Shown here: positions 24,901 through 37,900 of the stretch, piece after piece | Layout of the letters: each line of letters begins with the position of its first letter | How positions within the stretch are numbered: the first letter of the stretch is position 1 | Assembly (NCBI RefSeq): GCF_027744825.2 | Contig: NC_071350.1 | Location: forward strand, 62,001 to 126,000 | DNA: 64,000 bases | From: Synchiropus splendidus | Lineage: Eukaryota > Chordata > Actinopteri > Syngnathiformes > Callionymidae | Reading direction: 5' to 3' | Notes under the pieces: model-generated | The model's input: the letters and a program-made list of their open reading frames with translations, nothing else | What the model was told of the DNA's origin: nothing | The model's database searches: none | Program-made: the position numbers and the translations under genes

Positions 24901-25946
24901 TATCAACACTTTTATGTTTGGCGTTCCGAAACCCACCTTATCTCAGGCTGAAAAGCGTTTTTGTGCATTGTGCCATAACTTTTCAGGGAAGCTTCAGAAC
25001 ATGAAATTTTAACCTCCCACTATAGCAGAAAGGGTCTTTCTAGTAGTTGCACATCAAATCTAAACTGTCTGAAGTGTTTTTCCAAAGTTATTAACACTTT
25101 TATGTTTGGCGTTCCGAAACCCACCTTATCTCAGGCTGAAAAGCGTTTTTGTGCATTGTGCCATAACTTTTCAGGGAAGCTTCAGAACATGAAATTTTAA
25201 CCTCCCACTATAGCAGAAAGGGTCTTTCTAGTAGTTGCACATCAAATCTAAACTGTCTGAAGTGTTTTTCCAAAGTTATCAACACTTTTATGTTTGGCGT
25301 TCCGAAACCCACCTTATCTCAGGCTGAAAAGCGTTTTTACGCATTGTGCCATAACTTTTCAGGGAAGCTTCAGAACATGAAATTTTAACCTCCCACTATA
25401 GCAGAAAGGGTCTTTCTAGTAGGTGCACATCAAATCTAAGCTCTCTGAAGTGTTTTTTGAAAGTTATCAACACTTTTATGTTTGGCGTTCCGAAACCCAC
25501 CTTATCTCAGGCTGAAAAGCGTTTTTGTGCATTGTGCCATAACTTTTCAGGAAAGCTTCAGAACATGAAATTTTAACCTCCCACTATAGCAGAAAGGGTC
25601 TTTCTAGTAGTTGCACATCAAATCTAAACTGTCTGAAGTGTTTTTCCAAAGTTATCAACACTTTTATGTTTGGCGTTCCGAAACCCACCTTATCTCAGGC
25701 TGAAAAGCGTTTTTACGCATTGTGCCATAACTTTTCAGGGAAGCTTCAGAACATGAAATTTTAACCTCCCACTATAGCAGAAAGGGTCTTTCTAGTAGGT
25801 GCACATCAAATCTAAGCTGTCTGAAGTGTTTTTCAAAAGTTATCAACACTTTTATGTTTGGCGTTCCGAAACCCACCTTATCTCAGGCTGAAAAGCGTTT
25901 TTGTGCATTGTGCCATAACTTTTCAGGAAAGCTTCAGAACATGAAA
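21999..25946 (+). repeat. 21-monomer block, copy 2
   Basis: Monomers 118-138 read 4 4 5 1 4 4 4 4 5 1 5 1 6 3 4 3 4 5 3 5 8, the same order and private marks as monomers 89-109. The one clear diagnostic difference I see is at the last repeat: monomer 138 ends with A170, as other type 8 repeats do, while monomer 109 ends with G170. The near-identity over 3948 bp indicates a recent duplication. Confidence 0.93.
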
Positions 25947-26698
25947 TTTTAACCTCCCACTATAGCAGAAAGGGTCTTTCTAGTAGTTGCACATCAAATC
26001 TAAGCTGTCTGAAGTGTTTTTCAAAAGTTATCAACACTTTTATGTTTGGCGTTCCGAAACCCACCTTATCTCAGGCTGAAAAGCGTTTTTGTGCATTGTG
26101 CCATAACTTTTCAGGAAAGCTTCAGAACATGAAATTTTAACCTCCCACTATAGCAGAAAGGGTCTTTCTAGTAGTTGCACATCAAATCTAAACTGTCTGA
26201 AGTGTTTTTCAAAAGTTATCAACACTTTTATGTTTGGCGTTCCGAAACCCACCTTATCTCAGGCTGAAAAGCGTTTTTGTGCATTGTGCCATAACTTTTC
26301 AGGGAAGCTTCAGAACATGAAATTTTAACCTCCCACTATAGCAGAAAGGGTCTTTCTAGTAGGTGCACATCAAATCTAAGCTCTCTGAAGTGTTTTTCGA
26401 AAGTTATCAACACTTTTATGTTTGGCGTTCCGAAACCCACCTTATCTCAGGCTGAAAAGCGTTTTTGTGCATTGTGCCATAACTTTTCAGGGAAGCTTCA
26501 GAACATGAAATTTTAACCTCCCACTATAGCAGAAAGGGTCTTTCTAGTAGTTGCACATCAAATCTAAACTGTCTGAAGTGTTTTTCCAAAGTTATCAACA
26601 CTTTTATGTTTGGCGTTCCGAAACCCACCTTATCTCAGGCTGAAAAGCGTTTTTACGCATTGTGCCATAACTTTTCAGGGAAGCTTCAGAACATGAAA
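25947..26698 (+). repeat. Linker segment, monomers 139-142
   Basis: Four monomers read 2 x 3 5. Monomer 140 (26135-26322) is a hybrid with T41 A58 as in types 4, 5 and 7, A77 as in type 2, then GT and G170. The segment is closely matched by monomers 162-165 in its last two repeats (3 5), so the 23-monomer duplication boundary could be placed a little to the left of 26699. Confidence 0.8.
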
Positions 26699-29600
26699 TT
26701 TTAACCTCCCACTATAGCAGAAAGGGTCTTTCTAGTAGTTGCACATCAAATCTAAACTGTCTGAAGTGTTTTTCCAAAGTTATCAACACTTTTATGTTTG
26801 GCGTTCCGAAACCCACCTTATCTCAGGCTGAAAAGCGTTTTTACGCATTGTGCCATAACTTTTCAGGGAAGCTTCAGAACATGAAATTTTAACCTCCCAC
26901 TATAGCAGAAAGGGTCTTTCTAGTAGGTGCACATCAAATCTAAGTTCTCTGAAGTGTTTTTCGAAAGTTATCAACACTTTTATGTTTGGCGTTCCGAAAC
27001 CCACCTTATCTCAGGCTGAAAAGCGTTTTTGTGCATTGTGCCATAACTTTTCAGGGAAGCTTCAGAACATGAAATTTTAACCTCCCAAGATAGCAGAAAG
27101 GGTCTTTCTAGTAGCTGCACATCAAATCTAAACTGTCTGAAGTGTTTTTCCAAAGTTATTAACACTTTTATGTTTGGCGTTCCGAAACCCACCTTATCTC
27201 AGGCTGAAAAGCGTTTTTGTGCATTGTGCCATAACTTTTCAGGGAAGCTTCAGAACATGAAATTTTAACCTCCCACTATAGCAGAAAGGGTCTTTCTAGT
27301 AGTTGCACATCAAATCTAAACTGTCTGAAGTGTTTTTCCAAAGTTATCAACACTTTTATGTTTGGCGTTCCGAAACCCACCTTATCTCAGGCTGAAAAGC
27401 GTTTTTGTGCATTGTGCCATAACTTTTCAGGGAAGCTTCAGAACATGAAATTTTAACCTCCCACTATAGCAGAAAGGGTCTTTCTAGTAGTTGCACATCA
27501 AATCTAAGCTGTCTGAAGTGTTTTTCAAAAGTTATCAACACTTTTATGTTTGGCGTTCCGAAACCCACCTTATCTCAGGCTGAAAAGCGTTTTTGTGCAT
27601 TGTGCCATAACTTTTCAGGAAAGCTTCAGAACATGAAATTTTAACCTCCCACTATAGCAGAAAGGGTCTTTCTAGTAGTTGCACATCAAATCTAAACTGT
27701 CTGAAGTGTTTTTCCAAAGTTATCAACACTTTTATGTTTGGCGTTCCGAAACCCACCTTATCTCAGGCTGAAAAGCGTTTTTACGCATTGTGCCATAACT
27801 TTTCAGGGAAGCTTCAGAACATGAAATTTTAACCTCCCACTATAGCAGAAAGGGTCTTTCTAGTAGGTGCACATCAAATCTAAGCTCTCTGAAGTGTTTT
27901 TTGAAAGTTATCAACACTTTTATGTTTGGCGTTCCGAAACCCACCTTATCTCAGGCTGAAAAGCGTTTTTGTGCATTGTGCCATAACTTTTCAGGAAAGC
28001 TTCAGAACATGAAATTTTAACCTCCCACTATAGCAGAAAGGGTCTTTCTAGTAGTTGCACATCAAATCTAAACTGTCTGAAGTGTTTTTCCAAAGTTATC
28101 AACACTTTTATGTTTGGCGTTCCGAAACCCACCTTATCTCAGGCTGAAAAGCGTTTTTACGCATTGTGCCATAACTTTTCAGGGAAGCTTCAGAACATGA
28201 AATTTTAACCTCCCACTATAGCAGAAAGGGTCTTTCTAGTAGGTGCACATCAAATCTAAGCTGTCTGAAGTGTTTTTCAAAAGTTATCAACACTTTTATG
28301 TTTGGCGTTCCGAAACCCACCTTATCTCAGGCTGAAAAGCGTTTTTGTGCATTGTGCCATAACTTTTCAGGAAAGCTTCAGAACATGAAATTTTAACCTC
28401 CCACTATAGCAGAAAGGGTCTTTCTAGTAGTTGCACATCAAATCTAAGCTGTCTGAAGTGTTTTTCAAAAGTTATCAACACTTTTATGTTTGGCGTTCCG
28501 AAACCCAACTTATCTCAGGCTGAAAAGCGTTTTTGTGCATTGTGCCATAACTTTTCAGGAAAGCTTCAGAACATGAAATTTTAACCTCCCACTATAGCAG
28601 AAAGGGTCTTTCTAGTAGGTGCACATCAAATCTAAGCTCTCTGAAGTGTTTTTCGAAAGTTATCAACACTTTTATGTTTGGCGTTCCGAAACCCACCTTA
28701 TCTCAGGCTGAAAAGCGTTTTTGTGCATTGTGCCATAACTTTTCAGGGAAGCTTCAGAACATGAAATTTTAACCTCCCACTATAGCAGAAAGGGTCTTTC
28801 TAGTAGTTGCACATCAAATCTAAACTGTCTGAAGTGTTTTTCCAAAGTTATTAACACTTTTATGTTTGGCGTTCCGAAACCCACCTTATCTCAGGCTGAA
28901 AAGCGTTTTTGTGCATTGTGCCATAACTTTTCAGGGAAGCTTCAGAACATGAAATTTTAACCTCCCACTATAGCAGAAAGGGTCTTTCTAGTAGTTGCAC
29001 ATCAAATCTAAACTGTCTGAAGTGTTTTTCCAAAGTTATCAACACTTTTATGTTTGGCGTTCCGAAACCCACCTTATCTCAGGCTGAAAAGCGTTTTTAC
29101 GCATTGTGCCATAACTTTTCAGGGAAGCTTCAGAACATGAAATTTTAACCTCCCACTATAGCAGAAAGGGTCTTTCTAGTAGGTGCACATCAAATCTAAG
29201 CTCTCTGAAGTGTTTTTTGAAAGTTATCAACACTTTTATGTTTGGCGTTCCGAAACCCACCTTATCTCAGGCTGAAAAGCGTTTTTGTGCATTGTGCCAT
29301 AACTTTTCAGGAAAGCTTCAGAACATGAAATTTTAACCTCCCACTATAGCAGAAAGGGTCTTTCTAGTAGTTGCACATCAAATCTAAACTGTCTGAAGTG
29401 TTTTTCCAAAGTTATCAACACTTTTATGTTTGGCGTTCCGAAACCCACCTTATCTCAGGCTGAAAAGCGTTTTTACGCATTGTGCCATAACTTTTCAGGG
29501 AAGCTTCTGAACATGAAATTTTAACCTCCCACTATAGCAGAAAGGGTCTTTCTAGTAGGTGCACATCAAATCTAAGCTGTCTGAAGTGTTTTTCAAAAGT

Positions 29601-31022
29601 TATCAACACTTTTATGTTTGGCGTTCCGAAACCCACCTTATCTCAGGCTGAAAAGCGTTTTTGTGCATTGTGCCATAACTTTTCAGGAAAGCTTCAGAAC
29701 ATGAAATTTTAACCTCCCACTATAGCAGAAAGGGTCTTTCTAGTAGTTGCACATCAAATCTAAGCTGTCTGAAGTGTTTTTCCAAAGTTATCAACACTTT
29801 TATGTTTGGCGTTCCGAAACCCACCTTATCTCAGGCTGAAAAGCGTTTTTGTGCATTGTGCCATAACTTTTCAGGAAAGCTTCAGAACATGAAATTTTAA
29901 CCTCCCACTATAGCAGAAAGGGTCTTTCTAGTAGGTGCACATCAAATCTAAGCTCTCTGAAGTGTTTTTCGAAAGTTATCAACACTTTTATGTTTGGCGT
30001 TCCGAAACCCACCTTATCTCAGGCTGAAAAGCGTTTTTGTGCATTGTGCCATAACTTTTCAGGAAAGCTTCAGAACATGAAATTTTAACCTCCCACTATA
30101 GCAGAAAGGGTCTTTCTAGTAGTTGCACATCAAATCTAAGCTGTCTGAAGTGTTTTTCAAAAGTTATCAACACTTTTATGTTTGGCGTTCCGAAACCCAC
30201 CTTATCTCAGGCTGAAAAGCGTTTTTGTGCATTGTGCCATAACTTTTCAGGAAAGCTTCAGAACATGAAATTTTAACCTCCCACTATAGCAGAAAGGGTC
30301 TTTCTAGTAGGTGCACATCAAATCTAAGCTCTCTGAAGTGTTTTTCGAAAGTTATCAACACTTTTATGTTTGGCGTTCCGAAACCCACCTTATCTCAGGC
30401 TGAAAAGCGTTTTTGTGCATTGTGCCATAACTTTTCAGGAAAGCTTCAGAACATGAAATTTTAACCTCCCACTATAGCAGAAAGGGTCTTTCTAGTAGTT
30501 GCACATCAAATCTAAACTGTCTGAAGTGTTTTTCCAAAGTTATCAACACTTTTATGTTTGGCGTTCCGAAACCCACCTTATCTCAGGCTGAAAAGCGTTT
30601 TTGTGCATTGTGCCATAACTTTTCAGGGAAGCTTCAGAACATGAAATTTTAACCTCCCACTATAGCAGAAAGGGTCTTTCTAGTAGGTGCACATCAAATC
30701 TAAGCTCTCTGAAGTGTTTTTCGAAAGTTATCAACACTTTTATGTTTGGCGTTCCGAAACCCACCTTATCTCAGGCTGAAAAGCGTTTTTGTGCATTGTG
30801 CCATAACTTTTCAGGGAAGCTTCAGAACATGAAATTTTAACCTCCCACTATAGCAGAAAGGGTCTTTCTAGTAGTTGCACATCAAATCTAAACTGTCTGA
30901 AGTGTTTTTCCAAAGTTATCAACACTTTTATGTTTGGCGTTCCGAAACCCACCTTATCTCAGGCTGAAAAGCGTTTTTACGCATTGTGCCATAACTTTTC
31001 AGGGAAGCTTCAGAACATGAAA
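26699..31022 (+). repeat. 23-monomer block, copy 1
   Basis: Monomers 143-165 read 5 3 4 7 2 5 3 5 8 2 3 4 5 3 5 8 6 3 2 3 7 3 5. Marks are AAGTTCTCTG in monomer 144, CCAAGATAGC with TAGCTGCAC in 145, CCCAACTT in 152 and GCTTCTGAAC in 157. All recur 4324 bp downstream. The heptamer 8 2 3 4 5 3 5 (monomers 151-157, 1316 bp) is a sub-unit that also appears at 32527-33842 and 40571-41886. Two extra monomers, 159 and 160, are absent from copy 2. Confidence 0.92.
28203..28390 (+). repeat. Type 8 monomer (exemplar, type 1/2 hybrid)
   Basis: Monomer 151 carries G41 G58 G61 like type 1, then A77 and A170 like type 2, so it reads as a 1-to-2 hybrid with the switch between positions 42 and 76. All nine type 8 copies (monomers 109, 138, 151, 158, 174, 181, 217, 224, 326) follow a C76T type 3 and then a type 5. 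This points to a single origin followed by block duplication. Confidence 0.9.
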
Positions 31023-34000
31023 TTTTAACCTCCCACTATAGCAGAAAGGGTCTTTCTAGTAGTTGCACATCAAATCTAAACTGTCTGAAGTGTTTTTCCA
31101 AAGTTATCAACACTTTTATGTTTGGCGTTCCGAAACCCACCTTATCTCAGGCTGAAAAGCGTTTTTACGCATTGTGCCATAACTTTTCAGGGAAGCTTCA
31201 GAACATGAAATTTTAACCTCCCACTATAGCAGAAAGGGTCTTTCTAGTAGGTGCACATCAAATCTAAGTTCTCTGAAGTGTTTTTCGAAAGTTATCAACA
31301 CTTTTATGTTTGGCGTTCCGAAACCCACCTTATCTCAGGCTGAAAAGCGTTTTTGTGCATTGTGCCATAACTTTTCAGGGAAGCTTCAGAACATGAAATT
31401 TTAACCTCCCAAGATAGCAGAAAGGGTCTTTCTAGTAGCTGCACATCAAATCTAAACTGTCTGAAGTGTTTTTCCAAAGTTATTAACACTTTTATGTTTG
31501 GCGTTCCGAAACCCACCTTATCTCAGGCTGAAAAGCGTTTTTGTGCATTGTGCCATAACTTTTCAGGGAAGCTTCAGAACATGAAATTTTAACCTCCCAC
31601 TATAGCAGAAAGGGTCTTTCTAGTAGTTGCACATCAAATCTAAACTGTCTGAAGTGTTTTTCCAAAGTTATCAACACTTTTATGTTTGGCGTTCCGAAAC
31701 CCACCTTATCTCAGGCTGAAAAGCGTTTTTGTGCATTGTGCCATAACTTTTCAGGGAAGCTTCAGAACATGAAATTTTAACCTCCCACTATAGCAGAAAG
31801 GGTCTTTCTAGTAGTTGCACATCAAATCTAAGCTGTCTGAAGTGTTTTTCAAAAGTTATCAACACTTTTATGTTTGGCGTTCCGAAACCCACCTTATCTC
31901 AGGCTGAAAAGCGTTTTTGTGCATTGTGCCATAACTTTTCAGGAAAGCTTCAGAACATGAAATTTTAACCTCCCACTATAGCAGAAAGGGTCTTTCTAGT
32001 AGTTGCACATCAAATCTAAACTGTCTGAAGTGTTTTTCCAAAGTTATCAACACTTTTATGTTTGGCGTTCCGAAACCCACCTTATCTCAGGCTGAAAAGC
32101 GTTTTTACGCATTGTGCCATAACTTTTCAGGGAAGCTTCAGAACATGAAATTTTAACCTCCCACTATAGCAGAAAGGGTCTTTCTAGTAGGTGCACATCA
32201 AATCTAAGCTCTCTGAAGTGTTTTTTGAAAGTTATCAACACTTTTATGTTTGGCGTTCCGAAACCCACCTTATCTCAGGCTGAAAAGCGTTTTTGTGCAT
32301 TGTGCCATAACTTTTCAGGAAAGCTTCAGAACATGAAATTTTAACCTCCCACTATAGCAGAAAGGGTCTTTCTAGTAGTTGCACATCAAATCTAAACTGT
32401 CTGAAGTGTTTTTCCAAAGTTATCAACACTTTTATGTTTGGCGTTCCGAAACCCACCTTATCTCAGGCTGAAAAGCGTTTTTACGCATTGTGCCATAACT
32501 TTTCAGGGAAGCTTCAGAACATGAAATTTTAACCTCCCACTATAGCAGAAAGGGTCTTTCTAGTAGGTGCACATCAAATCTAAGCTGTCTGAAGTGTTTT
32601 TCAAAAGTTATCAACACTTTTATGTTTGGCGTTCCGAAACCCACCTTATCTCAGGCTGAAAAGCGTTTTTGTGCATTGTGCCATAACTTTTCAGGAAAGC
32701 TTCAGAACATGAAATTTTAACCTCCCACTATAGCAGAAAGGGTCTTTCTAGTAGTTGCACATCAAATCTAAGCTGTCTGAAGTGTTTTTCAAAAGTTATC
32801 AACACTTTTATGTTTGGCGTTCCGAAACCCAACTTATCTCAGGCTGAAAAGCGTTTTTGTGCATTGTGCCATAACTTTTCAGGAAAGCTTCAGAACATGA
32901 AATTTTAACCTCCCACTATAGCAGAAAGGGTCTTTCTAGTAGGTGCACATCAAATCTAAGCTCTCTGAAGTGTTTTTCGAAAGTTATCAACACTTTTATG
33001 TTTGGCGTTCCGAAACCCACCTTATCTCAGGCTGAAAAGCGTTTTTGTGCATTGTGCCATAACTTTTCAGGGAAGCTTCAGAACATGAAATTTTAACCTC
33101 CCACTATAGCAGAAAGGGTCTTTCTAGTAGTTGCACATCAAATCTAAACTGTCTGAAGTGTTTTTCCAAAGTTATTAACACTTTTATGTTTGGCGTTCCG
33201 AAACCCACCTTATCTCAGGCTGAAAAGCGTTTTTGTGCATTGTGCCATAACTTTTCAGGGAAGCTTCAGAACATGAAATTTTAACCTCCCACTATAGCAG
33301 AAAGGGTCTTTCTAGTAGTTGCACATCAAATCTAAACTGTCTGAAGTGTTTTTCCAAAGTTATCAACACTTTTATGTTTGGCGTTCCGAAACCCACCTTA
33401 TCTCAGGCTGAAAAGCGTTTTTACGCATTGTGCCATAACTTTTCAGGGAAGCTTCAGAACATGAAATTTTAACCTCCCACTATAGCAGAAAGGGTCTTTC
33501 TAGTAGGTGCACATCAAATCTAAGCTCTCTGAAGTGTTTTTTGAAAGTTATCAACACTTTTATGTTTGGCGTTCCGAAACCCACCTTATCTCAGGCTGAA
33601 AAGCGTTTTTGTGCATTGTGCCATAACTTTTCAGGAAAGCTTCAGAACATGAAATTTTAACCTCCCACTATAGCAGAAAGGGTCTTTCTAGTAGTTGCAC
33701 ATCAAATCTAAACTGTCTGAAGTGTTTTTCCAAAGTTATCAACACTTTTATGTTTGGCGTTCCGAAACCCACCTTATCTCAGGCTGAAAAGCGTTTTTAC
33801 GCATTGTGCCATAACTTTTCAGGGAAGCTTCTGAACATGAAATTTTAACCTCCCACTATAGCAGAAAGGGTCTTTCTAGTAGGTGCACATCAAATCTAAG
33901 CTGTCTGAAGTGTTTTTCAAAAGTTATCAACACTTTTATGTTTGGCGTTCCGAAACCCACCTTATCTCAGGCTGAAAAGCGTTTTTGTGCATTGTGCCAT

Positions 34001-34970
34001 AACTTTTCAGGAAAGCTTCAGAACATGAAATTTTAACCTCCCACTATAGCAGAAAGGGTCTTTCTAGTAGTTGCACATCAAATCTAAGCTGTCTGAAGTG
34101 TTTTTCAAAAGTTATCAACACTTTTATGTTTGGCGTTCCGAAACCCACCTTATCTCAGGCTGAAAAGCGTTTTTGTGCATTGTGCCATAACTTTTCAGGA
34201 AAGCTTCAGAACATGAAATTTTAACCTCCCACTATAGCAGAAAGGGTCTTTCTAGTAGGTGCACATCAAATCTAAGCTCTCTGAAGTGTTTTTCGAAAGT
34301 TATCAACACTTTTATGTTTGGCGTTCCGAAACCCACCTTATCTCAGGCTGAAAAGCGTTTTTGTGCATTGTGCCATAACTTTTCAGGAAAGCTTCAGAAC
34401 ATGAAATTTTAACCTCCCACTATAGCAGAAAGGGTCTTTCTAGTAGTTGCACATCAAATCTAAACTGTCTGAAGTGTTTTTCCAAAGTTATCAACACTTT
34501 TATGTTTGGCGTTCCGAAACCCACCTTATCTCAGGCTGAAAAGCGTTTTTGTGCATTGTGCCATAACTTTTCAGGGAAGCTTCAGAACATGAAATTTTAA
34601 CCTCCCACTATAGCAGAAAGGGTCTTTCTAGTAGGTGCACATCAAATCTAAGCTCTCTGAAGTGTTTTTCGAAAGTTATCAACACTTTTATGTTTGGCGT
34701 TCCGAAACCCACCTTATCTCAGGCTGAAAAGCGTTTTTGTGCATTGTGCCATAACTTTTCAGGGACGCTTCAGAACATGAAATTTTAACCTCCCACTATA
34801 GCAGAAAGGGTCTTTCTAGTAGTTGCACATCAAATCTAAACTGTCTGAAGTGTTTTTCCAAAGTTATCAACACTTTTATGTTTGGCGTTCCGAAACCCAC
34901 CTTATCTCAGGCTGAAAAGCGTTTTTACGCATTGTGCCATAACTTTTCAGGGAAGCTTCAGAACATGAAA
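31023..34970 (+). repeat. 23-monomer block, copy 2 (21 monomers)
   Basis: Monomers 166-186 read 5 3 4 7 2 5 3 5 8 2 3 4 5 3 5 8 2 3 7 3 5. They repeat the marks of copy 1 at monomers 167, 168, 175 and 180, each 23 monomers on. Copy 2 lacks two repeats relative to copy 1: 8 6 3 2 3 7 became 8 2 3 7. Monomer 185 has GGGACGCTTC, which destroys the HindIII site and otherwise occurs only in monomer 64. Confidence 0.92.
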
Positions 34971-37900
34971 TTTTAACCTCCCACTATAGCAGAAAGGGTC
35001 TTTCTAGTAGGTGCACATCAAATCTAAGCTGTCTGAAGTGTTTTTCGAAAGTTATCAACACTTTTATGTTTGGCGTTCCGAAACCCACCTTATCTCAGGC
35101 TGAAAAGCGTTTTTGTGCATTGTGCCATAACTTTTCAGGGAAGCTTCAGAACATGAAATTTTAACCTCCCACTATATCAGAAAGGGTCTTTCTAGTAGTT
35201 GCACATCAAATCTAAGCTGTCTGAAGTGTTTTTCCAAAGTTATCAACACTTTTATGTTTGGCGTTCCGAAACCCACCTTATCTCAGGCTGAAAAGCGTTT
35301 TTACGCATTGTGCCATAACTTTTCAGGGAAGCTTCAGAACATGAAATTTTAACCTCCCACTATAGCAGAAAGGGTCTTTCTAGTAGGTGCACATCAAATC
35401 TAAGCTCTCTGAAGTGTTTTTCGAAAGTTATCAACACTTTTATGTTTGGCGTTCCGAAACCCACCTTATCTCAGGCTGAAAAGCGTTTTTGTGCATTGTG
35501 CCATAACTTTTCAGGAAAGCTTCAGAACAAGAAATTTTAACCTCCCACTATAGCAGAAAGGGTCTTTCTAGTAGTTGCACATCAAATCTAAACTGTCTGA
35601 AGTGTTTTTCCAAAGTTATTAACACTTTTATGTTTGGCGTTCCGAAACCCACCTTATCTCAGGCTGAAAAGCGTTTTTGTGCATTGTGCCATAACTTTTC
35701 AGGGAAGCTTCAGAACATGAAATTTTAACCTCCCACTATAGCAGAAAGGGTCTTTCTAGTAGTTGCACATCAAATCTAAACTGTCTGAAGTGTTTTTCGA
35801 AAGTTATCAACACTTTTATGTTTGGCGTTCCGAAACCCACCTTATCTCAGGCTGAAAAGCGTTTTTACGCATTGTGCCATAACTTTTCAGGGAAGCTTCA
35901 GAACATGAAATTTTAACCTCCCACTATAGCAGAAAGGGTCTTTCTAGTAGGTGCACATCAAATCTAAGCTCTCTGAAGTGTTTTTCGAAAGTTATCAACA
36001 CTTTTATGTTTGGCGTTCCGAAACCCACCTTATCTCAGGCTGAAAAGCGTTTTTGTGCATTGTGCCATAACTTTTCAGGGAAGCTTCAGAACATGAAATT
36101 TTAACCTCCCACGATAGCAGAAAGGGTCTTTCTAGTAGTTGCACATCAAATCTAAACTGTCTGAAGTGTTTTTCCAAAGTTATTAACACTTTTATGTTTG
36201 GCGTTCCGAAACCCACCTTATCTCAGGCTGAAAAGCGTTTTTGTGCATTGTGCCATAACTTTTCAGGGAAGCTTCAGAACATGAAATTTTAACCTCCCAC
36301 TATAGCAGAAAGGGTCTTTCTAGTCGTTGCACATCAAATCTAAACTGTCTGAAGTGTTTTTCCAAAGTTATCAACACTTTTATGTTTGGCGTTCCGAAAC
36401 CCACCTTATCTCAGGCTGAAAAGCGTTTTTGTGCATTGTGCCATAACTTTTCAGGGAAGCTTCAGAACATGAAATTTTAACCTCCCACTATAGCAGAAAG
36501 GGTCTTTCTAGTAGGTGCACATCAAATCTAAGCTGTCTGAAGTGTTTTTCGAAAGTTATCAACACTTTTATGTTTGGCGTTCCGAAACCCACCTTATCTC
36601 AGGCTGAAAAGCGTTTTTGTGCATTGTGCCATAACTTTTCAGGGAAGCTTCAGAACATGAAATTTTAACCTCCCACTATAGCAGAAAGGGTCTTTCTAGT
36701 AGTTGCACATCAAATCTAAGCTGTCTGAAGTGTTTTTCAAAAGTTATCAACACTCTGTTTGGCGTTCCGAAACCCACCTTATCTCAGCTGAAAAGCTTCA
36801 GAACATGAAATTTTAAACTCCCACTATAGCAGAAAGGGTCTTTCTAGTAGTTGCACATCAAATCTAAACTGTCTGAAGTGTTTTTCCAAAGTTATTAACA
36901 CTTTTATGTTTGGCGTTCCGAAACCCACCTTATCTCAGGCTGAAAAGCGTTTTTGTGCATTGTGCCATAACTTTTCAGGGAAGCTTCAGAACATGAAATT
37001 TTAACCTCCCACTATAGCAGAAAGGGTCTTTCTAGTAGTTGCACATCAAATCTAAACTGTCTGAAGTGTTTTTCCAAAGTTATCAACACTTTTATGTTTG
37101 GCGTTCCGAAACCCACCTTATCTCAGGCTGAAAAGCGTTTTTACGCATTGTGCCATAACTTTTCAGGGAAGCTTCAGAACATGAAATTTTAACCTCCCAC
37201 TATAGCAGAAAGGGTCTTTCTAGTAGGTGCACATCAAATCTAAGCTGTCTGAAGTGTTTTTCGAAAGTTATCAACACTTTTATGTTTGGCGTTCCGAAAC
37301 CCACCTTATCTCAGGCTGAAAAGCGTTTTTGTGCATTGTGCCATAACTTTTCAGGGAAGCTTCAGAACATGAAATTTTAACCTCCCACTATATCAGAAAG
37401 GGTCTTTCCAGTAGTTGCACATCAAATCTAAGCTGTCTGAAGTGTTTTTCCAAAGTTATCAACACTTTTATGTTTGGCGTTCCGAAACCCACCTTATCTC
37501 AGGCTGAAAAGCGTTTTTACGCATTGTGCCATAACTTTTCAGGGAAGCTTCAGAACATGAAATTTTAACCTCCCACTATAGCAGAAAGGGTCTTTCTAGT
37601 AGGTGCACATCAAATCTAAGCTCTCTGAAGTGTTTTTCGAAAGTTATCAACACTTTTATGTTTGGCGTTCCGAAACCCACCTTATCTCAGGCTGAAAAGC
37701 GTTTTTGTGCATTGTGCCATAACTTTTCAGGAAAGCTTCAGAACAAGAAATTTTAACCTCCCACTATAGCAGAAAGGGTCTTTCTAGTAGTTGCACATCA
37801 AATCTAAACTGTCTGAAGTGTTTTTCCAAAGTTATTAACACTTTTATGTTTGGCGTTCCGAAACCCACCTTATCTCAGGCTGAAAAGCGTTTTTGTGCAT

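Noticed and set aside
26980..27192. 70-codon minus-strand open frame, with identical translations at 31304-31516, 36004-36216 and 39348-39560 and a close variant at 60592-60804
   Set aside because: Each lies wholly inside satellite repeats and starts with GTG. Each exists only because one in-frame TAG is changed in that monomer. The shared sequence reflects repeat identity, not protein conservation. There is no ribosome site, promoter or domain.
36663..36810. Transposon insertion or excision site at the deleted monomer
   Set aside because: There is no foreign sequence and no target-site duplication. The losses are explained by small deletions with AAAGC microhomology.
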